This document shows, piece by piece, positions 25,781 through 37,438 of a stretch of DNA of 64,000 nucleotides. The stretch is from positions 8,870,001-8,934,000 of the forward strand of contig NC_135054.1 in the NCBI RefSeq assembly GCF_051014685.1, read 5' to 3'. The DNA is from Ptiloglossa arizonensis (Eukaryota > Arthropoda > Insecta > Hymenoptera > Colletidae). Position numbers and translations under genes: made by a program. Positions within the stretch are counted from its first letter, which is position 1. Each line of letters opens with the position of its first letter. Under the pieces are notes generated by a model that worked only from the letters and a program-made list of their open reading frames with translations, had not been told where the DNA came from and ran no database searches.

Positions 25781-26080
25781 TCGAAATTTATTTCAATTTA
25801 ATCTGAAACATTCATCTCAACAAATGTTAATTACAAGAAGCATTCGTACGATATGATTAAAATAGGCTACACTGTGTAAATAATAAATACATTGTTCCAG
25901 AATTTCGAGTCGTCGACTAATTCTACAAAATCGAAATTTATTTCAATTTAATCTGAAGCATTCGTCTCAACAAGTGTTAATTACAAGAAGCATTCGTACG
26001 ATATGGTTAAAATAGGCTACACTGTGTAAATAATAAATACATTGTTCCAGAATTTCGAGTCGCCGACTAACTCTACAATA
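25781..26080. repeat. 150-bp tandem duplication spanning the splice acceptor before Lsd-2a
   Basis: Positions 25781-25930 and 25931-26080 are the same 150-bp segment twice in tandem, with 7 differences by eye (six transitions, one transversion; about 95% identity). Each copy carries the pyrimidine-poor acceptor context ATACATTGTTCCAG|AATTTCG (AG at 25899-25900 and 26049-26050). The second copy ends 11 bp before the ATG of Lsd-2a, so the gene has two near-identical 5' UTR acceptors. Confidence 0.95.
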
Positions 26081-26091
26081 TTGATACAAGA

Positions 26092-27224
26092 ATGACGACC
26101 GAAGCTGCATCGTTACCTCACATCGAGGTATTTCAACGTGTTTTGGGATTTCCAGTAGTCGAACGTGCGATGTCTAAATCCGCCGCGACGTACTCACGTG
26201 TGAAAGATTCTCACCAGCTAGTGCACTGGATGTTAACCACCGCGGAAACGTCTTTAACTAACGCCACGAAACAAGCAGCACCCATTGCTGCACCCATCGC
26301 CAAGAAACTCGAGAACCCTATACACTTTGTTGACCACACGTTGTGTCTTGGGCTCGATAAAATCGAAGAAAAAGTTCCGCTGGTTAAGGAGAAATCTGAG
26401 CAGGTTGGAAACCAAAGATTTTTCCAATAAACGTAAAGGACTGTAACGCTGAACGTAGTTCCAATGAAATTTTCCGAGCAACCGTTACGAGTCGGGTTAA
26501 ATATTAATAAATCGAAACATCGTGAATGATTCTTTTACGAACAAGAAACACCAAAATGATTAATCGTCACGTCTAATTGTTCTTTTAAAAAGTTTTCATT
26601 AATAATTCATCAATATTTCCATTATTACAGATTTTAGAAAATGCATACGTATTAGCACTACAGACTGTTCAGCCAGCCGTTGTGAGTATTTCGTTTGCTA
26701 ACGATTTATTAGTGTCGCAAGCTTCCAATTTGAGGAACATGAGTTGGAACAAAGCGAATCAGATTTTAGAAACGCCTTATGGTAGTGCAGCTGTTAGGGG
26801 TCTGGATAATACAGCTGTTCTTGTTGACAATCTGATCGATAAATATTTTCCACCTACAGAAGACGAACAGTCAATAGGTGGGTCAACATTGTGCACGTAT
26901 TATTATATTTAATCAAGGGTTTGTAATCTGTAGCACGTTATCCACCGTTCTCTTATGTTGTTTGCAGACATAAAAACAGACGAAGAAGATAAACTCCTCC
27001 ACACATTGCAAACTGTCGGTCGATTATCCAATAAAGCTGCAAGACGAGTATACTCGAATATAATACTTCACTTGGGAATTATTAACACCGATAATTTCAA
27101 ATCCTACATCAGCTCTGTGTTTCAATTTTTACAGCTTATCGAGTACCTTCATATCATCAATGAAAAAGTACAAGCTCACACGTCTAAACCAAATGACACA
27201 CCGAAAACGGTAGTGAAAAAATAA
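26092..27224 (+). CDS. Perilipin-2 type lipid-droplet protein, tandem copy a (Lsd-2-like)
   Basis: Exons 26092-26403, 26631-26877 and 26968-27224 join in frame (intron phases 0 and 1) to give 271 residues. The perilipin family is shown by LPHIEVFQRVLGFPVVERAM (residues 8-27), SHQLVHWMLTTAETSL and DKIEEKVPLVKEKSEQ at the end of exon 1, then ANQILETPYGSAAVRGLDNT and LIDKYFPP in exon 2. The third exon matches the C-terminal helical part, with YSNIILHLGIINTDNFKSYI, and ends in a Lys-rich tail. Such proteins coat lipid droplets and slow lipolysis. Compared with Drosophila Lsd-2 (about 350 residues in my memory), it is short. The donor after exon 1 (CAG|GTTGGA) is weaker than usual. AATAAA signals lie near 27632. 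The start is the first ATG after the duplicated acceptors. Confidence 0.92.
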
Positions 27225-29438
27225 ATTAATATTTCGGTACCGTTAACTCAAAGAAGACTCCTTTCAACTGCATTGTATTTTCGTATTTATTTTCTACAAG
27301 CATTTCGTTATTCATTTCGTTTTATTGTAACTTCTTTTCCCGTTTCGTCATAATATAACATATTATGTATTATACATAAGAGATTAAGCTTATTTCATAT
27401 TTGTCCGTCTGTAGGAAAACAATCGGAAACGTAATGTAACGCATCATAAGTTTACATTACTAGAGTTACGAACAATACAAGATTTCAGATTAATCGATTA
27501 TCGTTTATAAACTTATTTTATCAGTAATAAGTATACCTTTTTATTTATTAATCATTTATACATTAAGCACATGTACATAATATAAATTTATACATTAGTT
27601 TATTATATTTTTTGTATCTGCCGTGTATACGCAAATAAAGTAAACAATTTGATTAATAAAATAAAAACAGAGGAAAATTTTTTCCTCTGTTGGTATTTAT
27701 CTTATTAATTCTGAACGAAGAAAATACGTTTCGTTGACAATTTACATACACAATGGTGGTCCAATAAAAACAGGACATTTTAATATTTCGTTATTTTAAA
27801 TAATAGGACACAACGTTGGTGATAGAAATTGTATAAATTTAATTCAGTTACTAAAGAATTACCATTTGACATCGATAGGTTTTTAACTCGACCTCAGTAA
27901 CATTAGGGCATTGCCAATTGTTTCGACATTCGAGACGACGAATTTCAGAAAATAGTAATTTTAGGAAAGGTATACCTTAATAATTTTATTCTCAACATTT
28001 AGTAGTACTTTATTGGATTCTGTTGTAAACATTGGCTATTTCATTTAAAAAAAGACACACAACTTTTGTTAGCAAACTTCTTCCAATTATTTAAAATACT
28101 ACTATACTAATTTATATAATATTTTTAACGTATGTTTTCATTCGTGCAAAATAAAAGTGCAAATACTATTTTGATAAATAAACGTTAAATAAAATTTATA
28201 TTCCAAAGAAGTAGAAAGATTCGCATGGATTTGATCGATTGATAACGAGTTTAAGTGGAAATAAGGCCACGGTGATTAGAAAAAATACAACGATTAAACT
28301 GTACGTTCAGATAACGTAAAAATATATTTATAATACGTACAACAATTTAACGTGAAAATAAACCAATACTCTAGCAAGGATTAAAGAAGTGCAATGACTT
28401 TTAAAGTTTTTAGAAATAAAAAACGGAAATGATAACATGTTGCAATGTTCCGTAAAAACACGAAGGCCAGAATGACGCAAGGTTCATAGGGCATTAATGA
28501 CAATTTACAAGAATGAATGATGCATTATTTTCACTCGCCAAGTCACGAGTAGATTATAGAATATACATATGTATGTAAAATATTGTGTCAGATTAGTTGA
28601 AAGAAATCCCTAATCACGGTTCTTCGAATGATTAAAGTGTTTTATGAATCAATGTAACGTATACAAAATGTGTATAGATGAGAAGGAATGTCACCGTAAA
28701 GCCACGTCATAGCAATAGTAATACGTGCAAGTATACATGTATAGCTGCGCAACATAAATGAAACTCAGAGCTGTACATTGCAGTAAAGTACCCCCGAGAA
28801 ACTTCCTTTCTACGCAGGAAAATATTTTGTTATTGAAAACATATGTATATACGTAGTTACACACATATGTGACTCATTTACGAACATTGACGTATATGAG
28901 TCATTACGTCTACATATTTCAGAAGCAGAATCTGATATTTGTGTGTGCGTACTATGTATGGATTTAGCAATCTTAATACTTGTTTCTAGAATTTTTGTTA
29001 TTTTTCGATCAATTTAAACATCTATACTATTAAGAACATTAATAAAACTTGTATTTTGTAAAATTACTTACTCTAAAACAGATGTATGTATAACCATTTT
29101 AATAATTCGAAACAATACACCACATACTTGTATCATACACTGATATGATTTTGTTAAATACATATTACTGATTACAATAGAATAGACATTCAAACATCGT
29201 TTAAAAAATCATTATTTATAAATGTTGAATGAAATCCACTAACCTCTTAATCTGGTATGATATGAACTTAAAACTTACGTTTAACTATACGTAATAAATA
29301 CAGTTTCACTACAATATTTCATATTGCATTTGGTTTAGTCAATTTCATTTACATTTATATGCAGAAATGTTGTAGAAATACATACTTTCTACGGCCCTGA
29401 GAAGTATCTACTCCCTCCAACGAACGTCCCAACCTACT
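27225..29438. other. Intergenic stretch between Lsd-2a and Lsd-2b
   Basis: Holds the Lsd-2a 3' UTR (AATAAA near 27632). Beyond that I see no exon, RNA gene or clear transposon; open frames are short and AT-driven. Confidence 0.5.
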
Positions 29439-29543
29439 TATAACTTACTGAGAAGTGTACGTATCACAGTCTCACTGAATCTGTTGTGCGGCTAAGTTTG
29501 TGTATCCTGTTACCGTATTTTACCAATTGTTGTATCAAAAACT
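29439..29543 (+). promoter_or_regulatory. Candidate Lsd-2b promoter and 5' UTR exon
   Basis: TATAAC at 29439-29444 is followed about 30 bp later by CACAGTCTCACTG, an initiator-like site, and by a donor at 29543 (AAAAACT|GTAAGTAC). The arrangement mirrors that upstream of Lsd-2a. The exon would splice to the acceptor at 31200 (CTTTGCAG), five bases before the ATG. Confidence 0.6.
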
Positions 29544-31200
29544 GTAAGTACACATATATCAATACCAATAATTCACAAATATGTCTAATAATCGAATGAT
29601 TGAATTATCTCTTTAATGCATTTGAAAAATATATCAATGACCTCTTTATCCTTTTACGTGGACAGTCACTCGCAATGAAAATCGTACAGGTGTATCGTGA
29701 AAAGTGCTAACTCATTATAATAACAGGATAAGGAATTTACTTTAAAAAAAATTATTATTCTATAGACTAATACTTAGTAATTATTCACACAAAAAATAAA
29801 TAATTAAACATTAATCTTTATTGAAAAAAAAAATGGTAACTACATCATATTCTAAATCGTTCTGACATTTAAAATTGTACAGCATAGTAATATCGCGTTT
29901 CTTTAAACAAATATTACAGAATATTTCACTAAAACTTTGAAACTTTTATAACACTACATCAAATTCATCAATAGTTTATTTTTGGGTTTATTAGAAGTTT
30001 CTAAACTTTCTGATACTTAGGTACTAAGGTAGGAACACTATATACTTGAAGGACAGGTATAGCATAGGAAACTGTTAATTTATGAAGGGTAAATGTATAT
30101 CAACGCATGTATAGTAGTTACACAACTCTACATATATATGTGTATATCAACATGTTATTATTTCCAATGTCTGTATGATGTATAGCTTTATAGATAATTT
30201 TAATAGATTCTTTCTTACAGTGAATGAAGCATGAATTTTACTCATAATCTTGTAACAAGTTGAGTACTATACTATGAATTAGTTATATGACACAAATAAT
30301 TTTCTTTTATTGACACACCAATTATTCACAAACAGTATTTGTGATTCCACCAATTGTTGTACACATTGTGATTATATGTTATCATTATATTTATTTTCAT
30401 TAATGTCAATATTAATTTATCCTTTAAATGCATATGGTTACAGAACTGCAACATATTTATTCTTTGTTCATAAAGATGTTACTATATACTAACAATATAT
30501 TTCTCATCTACTGTTGTATTTCTAAAACATATTTTTATTAATTTTAATTTGTTTCCAAGCCAATATTTACTTATTATACTGTAAAATAATTTTTTCAACT
30601 TTATTTGCAATTTTTAAGAAAAAAACTATGCATTTAAGGGTTAATTAGCATTATTACTTATGAGTTGGCAAGCAGTATTTATTTGTTTTATACTAATTAT
30701 GTGTAAATAGATATATTCTGATTTAAATTTTAATTTTCCCTGGAAAAAGACATATTATTATTTACCTACTCATTCTTGATAATTGAGAAAATTTGTGAAA
30801 AGTATTTTGAATATGAAATCAAATAGGCATAGCATTTGTAGTTATTGGTTAAAACAGATATTGTTATAAAATCGTGTCACAAATCACAATGCAACAAAAG
30901 ATAAAACATGAAACTAAGTAAAATTGTAATTATGTAATTGCTAAAAATGCAGAATTTTTGCAACAGTTTTCTACTTTTAAGTATATTTAACAATATAAAA
31001 TTCAAAAGATAATTATTGACATAAAATGTGAACTGAAGCATAGTGCAATTAAATTTCATTGAAAAATACCACATTTAAAAGTTCATTCAATTTTACATGT
31101 TTCATATTTTGACATATGTGTATTTGCAGTTATCGCAAAATGCTGTAAACTAATAACATTGTTTACTGAATAATTATTAATGTTTTGCTTCACTTTGCAG

Positions 31201-33173
31201 AAAAAATGGCAGAGGCCAAAAATAGTACAGACAATATCACATCCGAAAACATGCCTCACCTCGAATCAATTGAGCGTGTAAAACGCATTCCTCTTATACA
31301 CTCGGCAATTGAGAAAACGGAATCTACGTATTCTTATTTAAAAGATTCAAATCAATTAATTAATTGGGCACTTAGTAATGCCGAAGCAGGACTTCATTAT
31401 GCGACTGCTACAGCTGCACCTCTTACCGCACCTTTGGCTAAAAAATTCGAAGAACAGATTACGGCTGTTGACCAAAAATTATGCGAAGGCTTAAATATAG
31501 TTGAACAAAAAGTACCTATAATGAAACAGCCTCCTCAACAGGTAAATATAAAAGATTAAATAAAGAAAATATAATAGATATACTTCAGTCAGGAATTCTT
31601 ACTATCTTTTCTTGACAATATTAAATCAATCAAATACAGTTTTATTATCTCTACTAGTAAATACATGTAATTTAATTGATAATATAAGAGAAAAGTAGTA
31701 TTTATATTCTACTAATTTTACTTGAAGTGTGTGTGCAAATTAAATATCAAGACTTATTTATATATAAGATATGGTTTTAAATTACAGTTTCCATAAAAAA
31801 TTTGTTAGAATTCATATGAAAGTTATTCTTTTCTTTCTAGAAATTGTTATTATTATTCTAAAACGTTTAATTTAGATTCTATTTTTAAATTCTTATAGTC
31901 TAAATAATATGTTGTGCATAAGTTACAGACATGATCATAGGTTGAATAATCTAATATTGAAATATAAAAATAATATCTTATTAATTTCTCTGTAGCGGAC
32001 CTCTCCGCATAGTTTCGGCAACGAATAGCTAGGCGTTGAAAGTGTAATTTGACGCGCGACCGTCGCGCGGAGGACTTGGCGCCGAGTAATATAAACAGTC
32101 AAACTAGCTTATCGTTGCTGGCGGAGGCCTGCACTTGAAGTGTTACCGCTGTCCGAAAGAAGGCGATCGTGGGAATCGTCTTCGAGGACAGCAGGGTGGC
32201 GGTCGAAGGACAGTAAGCAGAGGTTGCCCGTACAATAAAGAACCAAGGCAGATCCTTTCCGTCCGCCGAACTATTTACACTATCTTGACTCGCTTTGCGT
32301 CAGTTATTTAATACCATACCTACCGTACATCCCCAAATCTCACTTTTTAATAACGAATATACATTCAAAACTGTATTTCAAAATGTAAACTTTTCAATAT
32401 ACATATAGAAATGGTATATAAATATTTGTGTTACATCTTTACAAAATATACCTCTGTAATGTGGTTTTATTTTTAAATAAACAGCACTTAATTATTCTTT
32501 AATATCAAATTATTACATAAATATTAAGTTCGTAGTTGTATAGAATTTTGAAGGAAATCTGCAAATTTCTGTAAAATGTTTTTTATTCGCTACAGATTTA
32601 TGATGCAGCTAAAGCAGTAATGAATAGTTCTTTGCAACCAACAATTGACAAACTTCACGCTGCAAAAGAATCAGCAACTCAACAAGCATCTACACTTAAA
32701 GATATCAGTATAGTAAAGGCTAATGAGTTGTTAAATACAGAATATGGTAATATGGCTGTACAAGGTGTGGATAATACAAGTATCCTTATTAATGGTTTAT
32801 TGGATCGCTACTTCCCTCCAGTTGAGGGAGAAGAAAATATGCCAGGTATACTTCCTAAATAACTTACAAGAAATCTATTAAAGTCAATAGATGTACATAG
32901 AATATTTTTTGTATTGCAGTTCCTGTATCAGCTGATGAGAACAAAGTTCTGCATGCTGTACAAACCATTGGTCAATTATCGGCAAAGACTGCAAATCGTG
33001 TATACCATTCAATTGTAGCACAATTAAAGACTGTGAAGAAAGAAGATGTGTCATCATATATGTCAAGCGTTATATCAATTCTTCACTTAACACATTTCTT
33101 GAGTTTAAATGAGAAACAGACTGATAATAAAGAAACACAAAATGTGGCAGATGAAAAGAAAGAGAAAAATTAG
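31201..33173 (+). CDS. Perilipin-2 type lipid-droplet protein, tandem copy b (Lsd-2-like)
   Basis: Coding exons 31206-31541, 32596-32845 and 32920-33173 join in frame (phases 0 and 1, same positions as copy a) to give 279 residues. Perilipin motifs are MPHLESIERVKRIPLIHSAI (about residues 16-35), NQLINWALSNAEAGL and GLNIVEQKVPIMKQPPQQ; exon 2 has IVKANELLNTEYGNMAVQGV and LLDRYFPPVEGEE. Exon 3 runs from VPVSADENKVLHAVQTIGQL to a charged tail rich in Lys, Glu and Asn. It begins five bases after a CTTTGCAG acceptor, so a 5' UTR exon is expected upstream. AATAAA lies at 33333. The intron between exons 1 and 2 holds a GC-rich LTR-like insertion, and spliced transcripts should be unaffected. It is closer to Lsd-2a than to Lsd-2c by eye. 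Confidence 0.92.
31991..32329. mobile_element. Solo-LTR-like insertion in the Lsd-2b intron
   Basis: About 340 bp, markedly GC-richer than its surroundings, starting TGTAGCGG and ending CCGTACA (the TG...CA rule of LTRs). It contains TATAAAC at about 32090 and AATAAAG at about 32235, in the order expected for U3 and R. No matching target-site duplication is visible and no internal retroelement genes are attached. Boundaries are therefore approximate and the assignment is inferred. Confidence 0.5.
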
Positions 33174-34899
33174 AATGATGAAACCTATTATGGTAGTTAT
33201 ATGAATAGTGGATAGCAGAGTATTATTTTTGTACCAATTTCATACAACTTGGGCATCCTTTTATTAAACATATCAATGTATACAACTTTTTTTATATGAG
33301 AACTATTGTGCAGAAATTAAACAAGTGCATTTAATAAAATTGTAATGATTTACAAATTAATGAAATTTCTGAGATATTTCATCATTTGGACTTTTAAAAG
33401 ATAATAATGGAGATACATTATGCTTGAATTTACATGTTATTGAAAGGCTATTCTTGTGAAGATGCATTTAAAACTGTTTTCGATTAACCTCATATTCTGA
33501 ATATTCGACTTATTGTCATTTCTTTTGACCCACGTATGTTAGTAGTCGGCCATTGCTGGACTTAATTGGTTCAATGCCAAATTTCTTGGATGTGCAACAC
33601 AAACTTAATATCACTACATTATCTGTCTCATTCAATTTTTTACAAGAAATGTAATTACAAATACATTCTCTTTATGTCTTTCATTAAAAATTGAACTAAA
33701 ATTTTTCTATTATTGGATTACTCCTTACACAAATAATTAAATAATCTTCATCAATATTCTTTGGGTGTAATAGATTGTGCCTAATCGGTGGCTAGATCAT
33801 AACTATAGAATGTTCCATTGAAAAAAAGCTAGTTTAACATGTTAATTACCACATTACATATATAATGTAAATCTCTAGCATTCAAAGTATTAATATCTTT
33901 ACCATTTCGTTTACGACAGCGCGAGTCAACAATCAGATTTCTAAATTTCAATTCTTTATATGAAAAGAAGTTTCGATTAATACATCATTTTGGGACACCT
34001 TGTGTAGGGCTACATTGGAATCACTGACAAGCATTTTATCATATTTTTAATGACATTATTTCACAGGCTTTAATAAGTAAAAACAGACAGATTTTGATAA
34101 ATAAATTGTACTTGTCATAGATAATATATCTTCATTCATTTTTTTGTAAATTGAACCTAACTCCTAGTAAAAATTAAACAAATTAATTGTATTTCTAATG
34201 TTAATTTTTTAATTTTGTTAGAAGTTTTGATTATTTTGAATCGTAATACTTTACGTGCATGTTTATTTCAGATTATAGAAAGTAATATTGCAAATAATAT
34301 GTAAAGTATTGACTGTATCAATGTATTCTTTCTACTTCTCTGTGCAAACTAGATACATTATCACCAACATACTATATGAGTTGATGAATATGTTTAGTCA
34401 TTATACAATGTTAGTGAAATAATGTCAATGAAAATAATTTTAATAATTTTAAATAATTAAAATCCATTATTAATAATATTTGTCGATGATTTTATTGTAA
34501 TCTATATATTATTATATTTTCTTAAAGCATTATAAAAAACATTTTTCTATTTTTCATCCAAATTATGAGAAAAATCAATTTCAATGCAAAGGAAACGATT
34601 GATAACGGAGTGTGACAAAAAATGTATCGTAACGGAACTCGAACCCAGAACTGCAAGATTTCGAAATTTTGACCTCACAACAAAATCGGTGATTATAAAT
34701 GTTAAATCTTGTATGTGTAATTTGATATATTATGGTTCATATAAGATTTCATTTGTAAACACAGTTGGTTTAAAATTTAAAGTGATGCAGTTTTAGATGT
34801 GATAATAACGCATTTCTGCCATATTTTAAGGAATTATGATATTGTGTTATAAAAAACACAAGAGGTTAATGATATCTCATAAAAGAAGAATAAATCATT
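33174..34899. other. Intergenic stretch between Lsd-2b and Lsd-2c
   Basis: Lsd-2b 3' UTR with AATAAA at 33333, then AT-rich sequence. A transposon-end-like GGGACACCTTGTGTA lies at about 33992, and a tRNA-like B-box sequence at about 34630. No exon recognised. Confidence 0.5.
34605..34725 (-). repeat. Possible tRNA-derived SINE or tRNA remnant
   Basis: The minus strand contains CTGGGTTCGAGTTCC, a good fit to the pol III B box, preceded by TTTCGAAATCTTGCAGTTC, as in the anticodon-variable region of tRNA-like SINE heads. I could not fold a full cloverleaf or find a convincing A box, so this is not called a tRNA gene. Confidence 0.3.
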
Positions 34900-34995
34900 T
34901 ATGCAGATATTGTTGGATATCAAGTAAATAAATTCCACAGTGAATGACTCAGAGATCAAGGTGCACATTTTGTTATTGAGTGAAACATAGAAAGT
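34900..34995 (+). promoter_or_regulatory. Candidate 5' UTR exon of Lsd-2c
   Basis: A donor at 34995 (ATAGAAAGT|GTAAGTATC) lies just upstream of an acceptor at 35077 (GATATTTAG), 21 bp before the Lsd-2c ATG. This gives an 82-bp intron and a non-coding exon like those of Lsd-2a and Lsd-2b. No clear TATA box was seen, so the exon start is not known. Confidence 0.45.
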
Positions 34996-35077
34996 GTAAG
35001 TATCTATCTTCAAGCAGCATTATATGAGGTATAAAACAATTATTTTTCTTTCTTACGGCAGTAGTTTTGATATTTAG

Positions 35078-36116
35078 ATTTCACTATTAACTATTAATAT
35101 GGAAGTAGAATTATTGGACTATGTTTATAAAATGCAAGCTATCAAGCGTGCTCGTAAAATACCAAGTGTAAATTATTTATGGAATAAATCTACAAAAGTA
35201 TATAGTCATATGAAGGGAACAAATATGTTTATTAATTGGGCATTTGATGCAATGGAAAATGTTGTTAATACTGTATTTGAAAAGTCATTATTAGCTGTAT
35301 TAATGAAGAAGCCAATTGATACTCTTGACAAAACACTTTGTCAAGGACTTGATTATGTAGAAGTGAATTTACCCATTATCAAGGAAGAACCAAATCAAGT
35401 AATTCAAATTCTAATATTTATATGTAGTAAGTTATTTTTGTAATCTAAATATGTTTTAATTAATCGAAAACTGTTGATATTATTTTAGATATTAAATCGT
35501 ACTAAGTCCATTGTCTTTGAACATCTTAGACCAGCTGTTAAAACATTTACTGATTTAAAACAAGAAACCAAACATAAAGTCAAAGTTATGACATTGCTTA
35601 CTTATTACAAGGTCCATTACTTTAGAATATATAGTTGGCAACAAGCAGATAAAGTTATGTCAACTGAAACGGGAATTAGTATTTTAAAGACTGTTGATAG
35701 TACTACTGATCTTGCAGAGTTAATGTTAGATAAATATTTACCTGCCACATACGAAGAATTACATACTACTGAAACAGGTAAGATGATATTTTTGGCAAAG
35801 TAACTGAAAAATATAATTTAAAAATAGATTATTGGAAAATATTATATAACTAAAAATTATTATATTCGTTTGTATAGAAAAAATGTGCAGTGAGCATGTC
35901 AAACTTCATCACACTATGGAAAAACTGAGTGAATTTAGCTCTCGTGCTTCTCGACGTATTTACTTCGCCTTAATGGACAGGTGGCAACATATGTATAAAA
36001 TAGAAATTCTTATTTTAATTTTACGTACAATTATTATTCTTCAAACAATTAAATTTTTAGAGTCAATATTGTCTTTTACTCTTAAATTGTTTAACATATA
36101 CCTTGTCTCTTGTTAA
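35078..36116 (+). CDS. Divergent perilipin-2 type protein, tandem copy c
   Basis: Coding exons 35099-35398, 35489-35777 and 35878-36116 join in frame with the same phases (0 and 1) as Lsd-2a and b, giving 275 residues. The family is recognisable from IKRARKIPSVNYLWNKS, NMFINWAFDAMENV, TLCQGLDYVEVNLPIIKEEP and, in exon 2, WQQADKVMSTETGISILKTV with LMLDKYLPATYEE. It lacks the acidic N-terminal leader with the LPHxE motif, carries about 11 extra residues after KQETKHKVKVM, and ends in a strongly hydrophobic stretch (ILILILRTIIILQTIKFLES) instead of the charged tail of the other two. It is intact, so it is a diverged paralogue and not an obvious pseudogene. AATAAA lies at 36389. Function on droplets is inferred from family membership. 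Confidence 0.88.
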
Positions 36117-37438
36117 ATTGAGTTAAAATATTATATATTAATTATCAAACAATGTTGAAATCTATTTCATCACACATATCCTATTTAGAAAAATATTTAA
36201 TCTTTTATATTTGTACATCAAGTTTTCTTTAATTGTAAGGTAAACTAACTTTAATTTGATTATAACTTATCTTTTAAAAATTACAAATTTTTACAAAGAT
36301 TATTAAGAATGTAAAATTATATGAAGTTAAACTTGTAAAATAGTACCCCTTTTTATATTTTGATCTTTACTGGTTAGATTGATCAACAAATAAATATCTT
36401 TTCCTTGTTTTACAATAACCAGTTGGTGGTCTTTGATGTGTATCTCATCCTGAACACGAATCCGGAAACAGAATTGTTCCATTACATCCTGTTTTTGAAA
36501 GACCTGAGGTTTTGTAAAAACGCATGATTTGAAACAACAATATTTAAACGATAAACGAGTTTTCTAATTACAACAGTGTACTTTTGAGTTAAATTTTGTG
36601 ATTTCGTAGCAAAATAGTTTTCTTGGAATTACATTCAATTGAACTACTGAAATTGGAAAACAGTTTAAATTAACCTTTCAAAAAGCTTAACATTTGATGC
36701 CCCTCCCCTCCCTCTCGTGCAGCGCGGTGTTCGCTCCCGGTTCGTTTTTTTCTTTCTGGGACGCTCTCGCTTTCCAGGGGTCACATAAAGGGCCGCCATG
36801 AGTCCCAATTTCACGGCCACCCGAGACCTCCATAGTCGCACCCAATGGCATGGAAAAGGGAGAATGACATAATCCCTCGTCCACGGCTAGTACAACATTT
36901 AACAATTATTCTACTCTCGGAGGGAGGAACCAATCCAAAACGAATCCATTATTATTCTACTCTCGGAGGGAGGAACCAAGCAAACATAGCAAGCTGCAGT
37001 TCTTGAAAGAATTGGGTAACCGCTTATGTAGATATATTAATCAAGGACGGATACTTATTGTTAGGTCCATTGACAAAAATGAAAGCTGACCGTGTGGTAG
37101 TACTTATTGACTCTCGAGTATCATGACATTGCCCACATCGAAAATTTTAACACATCTAACCAATTTTGATAAAATTTAATCACTAATAACACGATTGTTT
37201 CGAGGAAGTAAATTTATTGTGTTCCTTAATTCTACAATAACTCTGAAAATATAAATATATAGTTATTGAAAATGAACTACACTTTTGTAATTTGAAATAA
37301 CTTTTGAATAAACTTTGAAGATTTTTTCGACATTATTAAAAGGAAGATATAATCATATAAAGGCGATTGCAGTACATTCAATAATTTTTCATACACGTGG
37401 AAAAAGAGCTTGGAGAAAATAGAACTGGCCATTTTTAT
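36117..37438. other. Gap between convergent Lsd-2c and sNPF
   Basis: Holds the Lsd-2c 3' UTR, then a GC-rich island at about 36695-36980. No exon recognised. The two neighbouring genes point towards each other across this gap. Confidence 0.5.
36695..36980. repeat. GC-rich island with a 29-bp direct repeat
   Basis: A roughly 200-bp GC-rich block (36695-36900) unlike the AT-rich surroundings is followed by a 29-bp string beginning ATTATTCTACTCTCGGAGGG, present at 36905-36933 and 36951-36979. A 72-codon minus-strand frame crosses the island but has no recognisable domain. It is probably part of a transposable element such as an LTR; the family is not identified. Confidence 0.5.

Noticed and set aside
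35614..35627. A GT...AG pair in Lsd-2c exon 2 as a tiny intron
   Set aside because: Only 14 bp, far too short to be spliced, and removal would break the frame.
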